Shown here one piece after another: positions 23,688-32,782 of a stretch of DNA of 64,000 bases. The position numbers and the translations under genes are program-made. Position 1 is the stretch's first letter, and every line of letters starts with the position of its first letter. This stretch comes from Bipolaris cookei (taxonomy: Eukaryota > Ascomycota > Dothideomycetes > Pleosporales > Pleosporaceae): contig NRSV01000010.1 of the NCBI GenBank assembly GCA_002286855.1, forward strand, positions 248,001 through 312,000, written 5' to 3'. Under the pieces are notes generated by a model. That model ran no database searches. It saw only the letters and a list, made by a program, of their open reading frames with translations, and was not told where the DNA came from.

Positions 23688-24723
23688 CTATTTCAAAAAG
23701 TCACCGTTAGTCTTCGCAAGGATTTCATCGTAGTAACTCTGGAAAGCCAGCCATCCCTTCTCAGGTGTGCCCACTTGTTTGTATGTTTCCACTGCTTCGC
23801 TTTCCGGTATGACCTTGGGCTTGTGCCCACTTCCGGCTGCGGCCGCATCCACTAGAAGTTGTGCCTGGCAGGTTTTATCGAGGGATAGAAACCAAAATGC
23901 TGCTTCGTCAACTGATCTGCCTACAGTGAGTATACCATGATTTTGTAGGATAGCTGCTTTTCCGTCGCCTGTTCAATGTCAATTATGTTGGCACAGTAGT
24001 TTTGGGAAGGCACGCACCCAGAGCATCAGCAATTCTCTCGCCTTCTTCACTTGCTAATACAATGCCACCGAACTGCCTGTATACACCGTGGCTCTTGTGA
24101 AAACGCACGCTATCTTGTGTAATCATATCAAGCTCTCTTCCAAAAGCACTAAAAGCTTTGCCATGTACGCTATGAGCATGGCATGCAGCATGTACTTCCG
24201 GTCGTCGCTTGTGTATTGCGCTGTGAATAGCAAATGCAGCCGCGTTGATGGGCTGATCACCTTCGACCACCTCGCCTTCTTCATTGACCAAGATCAGATC
24301 CGAGACGCGCATCAAGGAAAAATGGGTGGAGAGCGGGTTGAGCCAGAAATGGTCGGTCATGATAGGATCGCGGACACTTATATGTCCTGCGACTCCTTCG
24401 TCAAAACCGCGAGAAGCAAAGACACGATAAGCAGCGGCAAGGTGCTGTTTGCGATACAGGCGCTCATCCTCGAGCCTGATAAAATTCGGATACTTGCGTA
24501 CTTTCAATGATTTGCCTGCTTTAGTGCGGCCCATAGCAGCGACCGTCTGGTTGTCGATTTCCTCAGCATGGTCGACACGTACGCCTGCTGCCACCGATGC
24601 GCCATGTGAATTAGAAGACGTGGCCAGGCATCGATTTAAGTACAATGGAGTAGACGCGCGCCGGAATTTAAAGGGAATAAAAGCTTGGAGCAGTGGACGG
24701 GACCGAAGATAGGTGGTGGACAT
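23688..24723 (-). CDS. Class II aldolase/adducin-domain protein, probably mitochondrial
   Basis: Exons 24723-24018 and 23968-23688 join across a 49-bp intron (GTGCGT to GAACAG) to give 328 residues. The start MSTTYLRSRPLLQAFIPFKFRR is Arg-rich without acids, consistent with a mitochondrial presequence. The domain shows the metal-binding HAHSVHGKAF pair and QNHGILTVG, with the helper FASRGFDEGVAGHISVRDP. Family members are metal-dependent aldolases, epimerases, or non-catalytic adducin-like proteins. The substrate is unknown. A pogo transposon starts 121 bp upstream of its ATG and may have displaced its promoter. Confidence 0.88.
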
Positions 24724-24924
24724 AATGAGTGTGGTAGACGAATGTTTGATTCGTAGGTAATCGCGTTGCCGGTCGTCTCCCCGCATAAGAGCGTGACCAT
24801 TTCCGCGCCGGGAATAAGAGCGACGGATATAGTAAATATGGGTAACGTAAAGCACCACCGAGCCGGACACACCACCGAGCCGGACACTTTTTCTTGGCAT
24901 CGCGAACATCACTTGCAAAGTAAC

Positions 24925-27028
24925 ATGTCCCAACTACGTAAAGATACATTAACTCAGAGAGAAGGCAGAATTACTCTTGCTATTCAGGCCTATCGTACGG
25001 GCCAGTTTAAGAGCATTCGACGCGCTGCTGCTGTCTACAACGTTCCTTTTCAGCGGCTTTCTGATCGGCTTAACAAAATCACTTTTCGACCCCAGATATC
25101 TCCAAACTGCCGCAAACTAACTGTCAAAGTGTAGGGTGCTGCTTGTTCTACTATCGACTCAGAGGTAGAGGTCTCTGCCTTCTACTTGTCCGTAGTAGAC
25201 TCAGAGCCAGCTTGATTGAGAGATTGTAGAGAGAGAAGATATGTGCTAGGGAAGAAACACTAATTGATTGATCGTTGGTAGTGTGAATTGATCTTGTGTG
25301 AAGTGCTCTGTCTTCTATCTACTTGCTATCCTACTACTATATACATTAGCTAGATTAGATTCTAGAAGAGTCTATCTAGTAGTAGCTTGCGTAATCTATA
25401 GCGTCATAGATAGATGTCTATTGATCGATTATAGTCTTGATAGATCGACTATAGACTTGATTGATCGCAGAGTCCGGGTGTGGACTGCGCATCCGGATTC
25501 TGTAGTAGAATAGCTGAGTAGCTTATCTACAACACTAACTATAATTGAAGAGCAAACAATTGTACGATATATTCTTGATCTAGACTCACGAGGATTTGCT
25601 CCCCGACTGTGTGAGGTAGCGGATATGGCAGAGAAACTACTGCGCGTACGAGATGGCCAACCTTTGGGCAAGAACTGGGCAGAGCGATTTGTATCGCGTT
25701 CGGACGAGCTTAAAACAGCTTTCAATCGAGCAAAGGACCGCCAGAGAATACAGCAGGAAGATCCAGAGGTTATTAACGCGTGGTTTGAGCTTGTACGAGA
25801 GACAATTGAGAAGTATGGAGTACATTCTGACGACATCCATAACTTTGACGAGACTGGCTTTCAGATGGGCGTGATTGGCTCAATGAAGGTAGTTACAGGC
25901 GCAGAGCGTCGTACGAGGCCTACTTTGACGCAGCCAGGCAATCGTGAGTGGGTTACAGTTATTCAGAGCATCTGCGCTGCGGGGTATGCTACTCCGCCAT
26001 TCATTATCTACAAGGGACGCGTCCATATCTCTGCTTGGTACGAAGAAGTAGATATACCGTACGATTGGAAGCTCTCAGTATCACAGAACGGCTGGACAAA
26101 TAACGCGCTTGGTCTTGAGTGGTTAAAGCACTTTGACGAGCATACAAAGACGCGTCAGGCGGGGTCGTACAGGCTACTTATTCTTGACGGCCATGAGAGC
26201 CACCTAAACCAAGAATTTAAGGACTACTGTCTTGAACAGAAGATTCTTACTCTTTGTATGCCTGCTCATTCATCGCATATACTTCAGCCGCTTGACGTTG
26301 TCTGCTTTTCGCCTCTTAAGCAGAAGTACTCCCAACGCGTACGAGACTTGGCACGCCACCACGTCTGGCATATTGATAAAGAACGCTTCCTGCCAGCCTT
26401 TCGAGACGCGTTTCGCGACGTATTTACGTTCGATAACTGCAAAAAAGCCTTTAAGACAGCAGGGCTAGTTCCTATTAACGCGCAGAGAGTCATTGATCGT
26501 CTTGACGTACGCCTTTGTACCCCACCACAAGAAGCTCAGCTAGAAACACCCTGGGAGTCTAAAACCCCTAGCAATTCGTACGAATTTGGATCACAGTCGA
26601 AGCTTGTGAGAGATCCTTTCGTACGATCACCAACTGCTGCACAAGAAGGCTTCTCAAAGCTTATTAAAGGAGCTGAGGAGATGCTACATGAGAATGTGCT
26701 TATGAAGGCCCGCATACGAGAGCTTGAAGAGCAATTAGCTGAGGTAACAAAGCGCCGAGGGCGTAAAAGAAAGCGAATTCAGACAGGCGGGACACTAGAC
26801 TTTGGTGCAGGAGCATCGCAGGCAGCTGAAAATGCTGCTACTGGTCGTACGGCATCAAAGAAGGCGCGTGGTGGGGGTAGTCAAGAAAAGGCTCTACCAG
26901 GTCAACGGCACTGTGGAACCTGTGGGAGAGTGGGCCATAACGCCCGTACGTGCCAAAAAGATGTAGAAGAAGATTCTCTATCAGATACAAGTGAGTTGTA
27001 TAACGCATCTATAGCTAGTGTAGAGTAA
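24925..27028 (+). pseudogene. Pogo-type transposase gene split by a solo LTR
   Basis: The frame runs 24925-25121, is interrupted by the LTR and one copy of its target duplication, and resumes in the correct phase at 25540-27028. Without the insert it would encode about 561 residues. It has an N-terminal helix-turn-helix (SIRRAAAVYNVPFQRLSDRL), a CENP-B-like second DNA-binding region (LGKNWAERFVSR), and the DDE catalytic core with NFDETGF, ILDGHESH and MPAHSSHILQPLDV. A CCHC zinc knuckle (HCGTCGRVGHNARTC) lies near the end, after Lys/Arg-rich linkers. With the LTR in place translation stops at a TAG just inside it (25132-25134). No other lesion is seen, so this may be a silenced but recently active source. 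Confidence 0.9.
25122..25534. mobile_element. Solo LTR (413 bp) of an LTR retrotransposon
   Basis: It starts TGTCAAAG and ends CTACAACA, so it has TG...CA termini, and is flanked by a perfect 5-bp target duplication CTAAC (25117-25121 and 25535-25539). Removing it restores the transposase reading frame exactly. There is no internal coding region, as expected after LTR-LTR recombination. Superfamily (copia or gypsy) cannot be told from the LTR alone. Confidence 0.88.
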
Positions 27029-27189
27029 TTCGAGTTTTCGTACATGAAGTTCGTGATGCCAAGAAAAAGTGTCCGGCTCGGTGGTGTGTCCGGCTCGGTG
27101 GTGCTTTACGTTAATACAAATACGCACTGCGCACTGTTGGCGATTAGCAGCAATTTCTCATGTGAGGAGAAGATGTACAAGATGCAACA

Positions 27190-27943
27190 TGGGTAAAGCC
27201 TAATGGTTGCCAGTATAACCAGTGTCATAGTAGCCCAAAAAAATCATCATACATCCTGCATCACCACCGAAGCCAATAATGATGACATGCAATTCATCTT
27301 GAAAAGACTCGATTATAGAGAATCACACGCTAAATTCCTCTATTCTCTTAAGATAGGACACGGATACTTTAACTCCTACCTAAAGGGAATTAAGAGAAGA
27401 GAATGTGATCTTTGTAAATGCGGGAGACCGCTAACAGCAGAGCACCTACTTTTATACTGCGGCTTCTACAGCGCAGAAAGAAACCAGCTTAAAAAGACGC
27501 TAGACCAAAAAGTACTTAAACTCCCACTTCTACTCCATACCACGAGCGGCATAGAAGCTACTTTAGCTTTTATTACTAGCACGAGGATAGGAACAAGAAA
27601 GTGGCATCTAGGCCAGGACGGCTAGACGAAAAGAAAAACAAGAAAAATAATAACAAGAAGAAAAATAACTTTGCTTTTATTAGTACCATTTCCTTTCTCC
27701 TAAGAAAGCTCGCTGGAAGGCAGCCTAGCTGCCCTACATCTCTCCCTGTTACCAAACTGCTCTTTAGCACCAGGCATCTAGAAGGCTAGCAATAGCTTAG
27801 CTAGATAAAGGCCGAAGCACCATAGTCACGCAATACAGCACAACGTACCAAATTGTAACTAGTTAGATAGAACGGCCTTTGGCCAAAGTCCTACATAGCC
27901 AACGGCTGATACAGGAATATAATGGAATAATAATAATAATAAC
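27190..27943 (+). mobile_element. Truncated LINE (Tad-like) with the C-terminus of its ORF2 and 3' tail
   Basis: A frame at 27203-27625 has the cysteine/histidine pattern of the C-terminus of Tad1-type ORF2 (CKCGRPLTAEHLLLYC), followed by ATLAFI and RKWHL typical of these proteins. The frame ends TAG at 27625. An A-rich region follows, then a 3' region also found at 30470-30723, ending in a (TAA)n tail at 27928-27943. The 5' part of the element is missing, as with incomplete reverse transcription. No target duplication was resolved. Confidence 0.72.
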
Positions 27944-28513
27944 ACGCTAAATTCAGGTAGCTCAGCCTCGCTCTCGTTTGAGCCCTACGTTTTGGTCTTG
28001 CTTTCACTTCCTTAACGTCTTTCTAACCAATGCCGCGTACCACTATTGCATGACATTTGAATAGCCTGAGTTTGCAAACAGGCTGCAAGAAGCCACAAGC
28101 CATTGTTTGCTTGATGGTTTACGATCACATGGGAATCTGCACAACAAGCATCGCTCTGAAACTTCAACTGTCTAAAATCGTTTCTGGTCAAAACTAGCTA
28201 CATACACATACTTTCACACGCACCAACTTTTCAGCAGAAAAAAAACCATCGAAATTCGTCAATAACCTATCGAATGTAGGGGTAACACGTCGCGAGAATT
28301 CGATTTACGCCGTCTCTAACGTGTGCAGCCCTCTCGTTGAGGTGCTAGAGGGGATATTGTCGATTTTCTTGCGACGTGTTCAAAATGCGAAAATCTTCGA
28401 GAACGCACGGACTGCCCTAATGACTAATGGAGAGAACAATCGAAAAACATCAATAAAAACAAAAACTACTTAAACGCCAAGACAGCTATGTACAGCAATA
28501 AGATCGCGGCATA
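27944..28513. repeat. Non-coding transposon-island DNA with an imperfect hairpin
   Basis: About 570 bp without a gene. It contains an inverted repeat with arms at 28284-28303 and 28360-28380, and an inner stem around CCCTCT (28329-28334) and AGAGGG (28347-28352). A short copy of a repeat beginning ACGCCAAGACAGC (near 28474) recurs to the right of the second pogo element. The origin is unknown; a small foldback element is possible. Confidence 0.45.
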
Positions 28514-30252
28514 AGCTAGCCGACCGGGATGTTGATCACCCGGGGATGTTGATCACTCACAGATCTCAGCACTCTCGCACAAAACACCTGTTATCTCTCT
28601 ACATACTCGACCAAAATGGCCGACCATGAAGTAACTATACAAGCAACTATCCGCGATGTTAATGCTGGAGTTTTTACAGGTCAACGGGCTGCTGCAAAAG
28701 CGCACAACATCCCGCAATCTACAATCTCGACGCGCATACACGGCAGACAAAGCAACCAAGCCAGCCACATATACAAGCAGCGATTGACTCCAGAGCAAGA
28801 GGAGTTTCTTGTATAACGAATACTTGAAGAAGACGTACGCGCTTTTCCTCCCTCCCACCCATGCGCACGAGAAATGGTGAACCGAATCCTCCGGATGAAT
28901 GGAGATGACAGGCCTGTAGGTAAGCATTGGATGGCTACCTTCCTCAAGCGTAACCCATGCGCCGCATCTGTTGTGGATCGAAAGATTGAAGCTGCTCGAG
29001 CTGAGGGTGTAACGCCAGTACATGTACGCGCGTTCCTTGAGCTCTTTGAGATGACTCGTACGGCGCTAGGTATAAGAGCTGAGGATATATGGAATATGGA
29101 CGAGACTGGGAAGGCCTTAGGTATATGTACCAACACTAGAGTGCTCGCACCTAGTCAGAAGAAGAAGGCTTACCATCAGTCTCCATAGAACCGCGAGTGG
29201 ACATCAATAATTGAGTGCGTGTCGGCTACAGGCAAGAAACTGCGCTGTTCAGTCACATTTAAAGGAAAGAACCTACAGAGTACCTGGTTTCCTGAGACAA
29301 TTCCTGAATGGCTGGACATCAAATGCGATAGGTGCTGAATGGCTAAGACGCGTGTTTCTGCCCGACACTGCGCCTATGGAGGATCGTTGGAGGATGCTGG
29401 TCCTAGATGGGCACGGCAGCCATATTATTCTGGATTTCCTATGGGCTTGCAAACAGAACAAAGTCTATCCTCTATTTCTACCTGCTCATTCTTCTCATGT
29501 CCTACAGCCTCTAGATCTCTCAGTATTCTCCGTCGTGAAGAGGTTCTACCGGCAGCAAATCCAGGCCCTCTCGTACCTTGATAACGCAGCGCCTATTAAA
29601 AAAGAGCGCTTTATCACAGCTTATCATCACGCAAGAGAGCGCGCAATTACTGAGAGAGTTATACGAGTAGGATAGGCTACTGCTATCTGTCCATTTAATA
29701 TTAACCGGGTAGTCAACTCATCCCAAGTATCTCAAAGGCTTATTACGCCACCTCGTCAGACTCAACCTCAATCTGCTCAGAGTTATCTCTCTATGCCTCA
29801 CGAACCCCGTGAGGTTTTTGTAGCGCAGCGACAGCTTCACAAGGACGAGAATCTTGGGCGCAAGACCCACCAGTTTATTGGAGAAGTTGGCAAGGCACTT
29901 GGAGTAGCTAATACCCGAGCAGCACAGCTTGAAACAGAATAAAAGACTCTATAGTCAACTTGAGGCTCTTAAGCCTCAACAGCCACGAAAGAAGGTTCGT
30001 GTTAACCTAGATGAGCGCTTTGCAAATATAGAGACAATCATGGTTGCTGTACAGGCCTCACAGCTTCTTGAGGCACAGCGCGATGTTAATGCTCAGGAAA
30101 AGGCTGCAGAAAGAAGAGTAGCTGAAATAGCAGCTCAAACGCTTCAGTCTATGTGTACAGAGTGGCAATTGTAACTACGTTGAGAAAATAAACCGGTGTT
30201 TTGTGCGGGAGTGCTGAGATTTGTGAGTGATCAACATCCCGGTCGGCTAGCT
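28514..30252 (+). mobile_element. Second pogo-type DNA transposon, decayed, TA-flanked
   Basis: The 1739-bp element has TA at both ends (28512-28513, 30253-30254) and terminal repeats beginning AGCTAGCCGACCGGGATG. The left terminal repeat has an extra 17 bp at 28540-28556, duplicating CCGGGATGTTGATCAC, while the right one has a single copy. The TIRs differ at a few other bases, and the transposase is broken, so this copy is older than the first. Confidence 0.88.
28616..30174 (+). pseudogene. Pogo-type transposase pseudogene
   Basis: The start is MADHEVTIQATIRDVN, then a helix-turn-helix (RAAAKAHNIPQSTISTRI). A TAA at 28814-28816 interrupts the N-terminal part, which reads on in the same frame with the CENP-B region (VGKHWMATFLKRNP) and DDE motif NMDETGK. 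A second stop occurs at 29186-29188, and the frame shifts near 29300. The rest of the catalytic core follows (LVLDGHGSH, LPAHSSHVLQPLDL), then more stops near 29675 and 29939, and a C-terminal coiled stretch ending at 30174. At least four stop or frameshift lesions rule out function. Confidence 0.85.
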
Positions 30253-30733
30253 TAATATCCAACCAAGAGAGAGCTACTCTTCAAAAAAAACTAAAACAAC
30301 AACTACCTAAATGCCAAGATAGCCTTTGCTCGCTGTAGCACCACACCAAAACGCTAGAACAGTTGCTGTTTGTTGTACCAGCACCATATCCAGACGCCAA
30401 GACAGCCTTTGCTCACTGCGGCACCATACTAAAACGAGAGTTACTCTTTAAAACTAAATAGTTGAACTTTTTTTTCTTTCCCCCTTAAAAGAGCCCGCTG
30501 GAGGATCGCCTTGCTATCTAACATCTCTTTCTGTTATCAAACTGCTCTTTAGCAATAGGCTCCTAGTAAGCAATAGATGTTGCTTAACTAGACAAAGGCC
30601 GAAGCACCACAGCCACATTATACACTTAAACTTCCCTATCTGTAAATAAAACTAATAGAAAAGCCTTTGGCCAAAGTCTTACATGGCCTCGAGCTAAATA
30701 GACTATAATGGAATAATAATAATACACATACTT
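30253..30733 (+). mobile_element. Second LINE 3' fragment plus short tandem-like repeats
   Basis: From about 30470 to 30723 the sequence matches the 3' region of the first LINE fragment: shared words are AACTGCTCTTTAGCA, AGGCCGAAGCACCA and CCTTTGGCCAAAGTC, and the tail ATAATGGAATAATAATAAT. Nothing of the coding region is kept. To its left, a repeat starting A(C/T)GCCAAGA(C/T)AGCCTTTGCTC occurs at about 30311 and 30393. The copies have diverged, so the two LINE insertions are not recent duplicates. Confidence 0.7.
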
Positions 30734-31034
30734 TGGCCAGGATATAGTAATACATACCAACGTGTGAACACAGCTATCAGGGATTTTCTCCATACTTGCA
30801 CTCCAACTCTGAATTTTCTTCTGCTTTCACTTCTCAAAATCATCATGTGCGTCTTCGATAATGGACTCAGTGTCATCGTGCCTTCCTTTCACTCAATCGC
30901 GCTTGCCTTCACGGCGCCTTGCTAATCATGTGTTTTTCTCTAGGCTATTCCTTTCACTCACTACTGCTGCACTTTGGCTTTATACTCGCTTCGCCTTAGC
31001 TCCGCTCTCACTCTCACCACGCCGCACCCTGGTC

Positions 31035-31040
31035 TATATA
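31035..31040 (+). promoter_or_regulatory. Candidate TATA box of the secreted-protein gene
   Basis: The word CTATATAAAC lies about 135 bp upstream of the chosen ATG at 31174 and is followed by a pyrimidine-rich leader. The rest of 30734-31173 is non-coding. Confidence 0.4.
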
Positions 31041-31173
31041 AACCTTACCAGAGGCCTTCGGTTTCGCTTCTTCCACACCTTAACTGAACTATAACCATAA
31101 TATTACCCTCGTTAAGACCCTCTCCTTTTCAAAAAAAATCGAGATTGCGTCCACTACCTAGTAAACATACCCA

Positions 31174-32432
31174 ATGAGGTGCTTCTCCATCTTCATCGCC
31201 CTGTCGATAGCTTTTGCTGTCGCCAGTCCCCCGGAAGACGCCACAGCTACCTTGGAATTGGGTAAGAGAATATCAAAAAGTGGCTATGTCATTCGCTAAG
31301 GAGTATTAACATCATCTCTCACTGCCCTGATTAGCAATAGTGGAACTCTTTCGAACTCATCTAATCCTCAAATTGGGGGCACTTCTTTGAAGGAGTCACT
31401 CGCCGGCGATTCGGAGCTCAAGGAATGGTTCAACCAACTCAATGAAGCTACACAGGAAAGAGACTTGATGCATTGAGCACTATGCAGAGGTGGTCGCTGC
31501 CGACGATCCTCTGCACAATGCCACTACTCTAGACGCCCCCTACACCAACGCAACCACTGCTGCTGCTGTTGCCGCGAAGAAGCCATTCCCGAATCTAAAT
31601 GGCTACTACCAGTTCGACTTCCGCATTGGCAAAGACTCTACTCACACAGGCACACTCCGGAAAGGCCGCATGTTCAAGCGCATGTACTCAGCGCTGAAGA
31701 CCTGCGGCATCGCCCACAACAACCCCTCGATCCCCGGTTTCTGCAACGATGGCCGCCCAGAATGTCTTGACCATTGCCGTATCGAGCAAATCGTATACGC
31801 CAAAGGCAACGAATGGGCGGTAGACTCGCATCTCACACTTAGAGTCAAGTACTCGTACTTCGACATTCGGCATCATCCAAAGATCCAGGATCTCGGGGTA
31901 TGTACACACTGCAGCGAGTTTGATACTAGAAGACGTGCTAACAAAACGACAATAGTTCCGCATTGTCGCCCGCATCTTCGAGCTCATGACTGCCCAGGAT
32001 GACAACTGCCGTTACCACAACTTCCTATGGACGCGACCGATATATATGTGCAGCGTAGCCGACAAGGTGGAGCTCGCTTTCCCCATCAACGGCGGTCTAG
32101 TTCAGGGCGTCCTCAACGTCGAGCTCAAATGGAGCAAGAAGACGGGAAGAAACACTTTCAAGTGTCCGGGTAACACCGAAGGCGATATCGATGCCATGAT
32201 GTGGACGGACTTCCGCGACCCCCTTTCCGAAGCCATGACCTGGCCCACGAAGCAGATCCTACCGTTTGTCTTCTGTGCCGAAGACAACTGCTTTAAGCAG
32301 AATCTCAAGATCGGTGAACTCTGGTATGAGGGCAAGGACTGCAAGACTCTGGACTGGCCGGTTGGATGCGATCCGGATCTCACGGGGCCGTCTAATCCTA
32401 AGCTCAACTGTCCGCCACCAAGACGCCAGTAA
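31174..32432 (+). CDS. Secreted cysteine-rich protein of unknown family, possible effector
   Basis: The best model has exons 31174-31261, 31488-31897 and 31956-32432, for 324 residues. The first exon gives a clear signal peptide (MRCFSIFIALSIAFAVAS). The mature part has about 15 cysteines spread as C, C, CxxxC and CAEDNC, plus two NAT(T) glycosylation sites near its start. The third-exon join DLG/FRIVARIF is in frame. The first intron is odd: 226 bp, and it contains a coding-looking frame (31335-31460, including KESLAGDSELKEWFNQLNEA) that is one base out of phase with what follows. That stretch may be a former exon lost by frameshift, or a retained isoform. I do not recognise the fold. Position beside a transposon island fits many fungal effector genes, which is only circumstantial. 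Confidence 0.68.
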
Positions 32433-32782
32433 AAGGGGTTCTTGATCGTATATCGGAATCCCATCACTGTCATCAAAAGAGAATGACGCAGCCAGATCTA
32501 GAACGGTGTGGTGAAACGCTCATGGCGAGGTAGGATGGCGAATTTGAGATGTGTATTTCCTTTGCGAGTCTGTTATGTATTGCGCGTCACCGGGTAGTTA
32601 TCCATTACTGGTATCTTAATTATGTGTAAATTACTCCTGATCTGTTCATAATTTTCGTCCCGTGACTCCACGCATTCCACTGTTCAAAAGTATCATACAC
32701 CTTATGCTCCTCTAACAAAGCAGCGGACTCATTACACCCTAGTCATCTACTCAAACAACCCCCTATCTTATCCTAACCAGCA
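32433..32782. other. Convergent intergenic region after the secreted-protein gene
   Basis: 350 bp between two convergent stop codons. I see no gene or motif in it. Confidence 0.35.

Larger units (their letters stand above)
24845..27111 (+). mobile_element. Pogo/Fot-type DNA transposon, complete, with TA target duplication
   Basis: The 2267-bp element is flanked by TA (24843-24844 and 27112-27113). Its terminal inverted repeats are identical over 57 bp (24845-24901 and 27055-27111). Each TIR carries two tandem copies of the 17-bp unit ACCACCGAGCCGGACAC. Inside is one transposase gene, interrupted by a solo LTR. The near-perfect TIRs mean recent movement. It inserted in the promoter of the aldolase-like gene. 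Confidence 0.93.
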
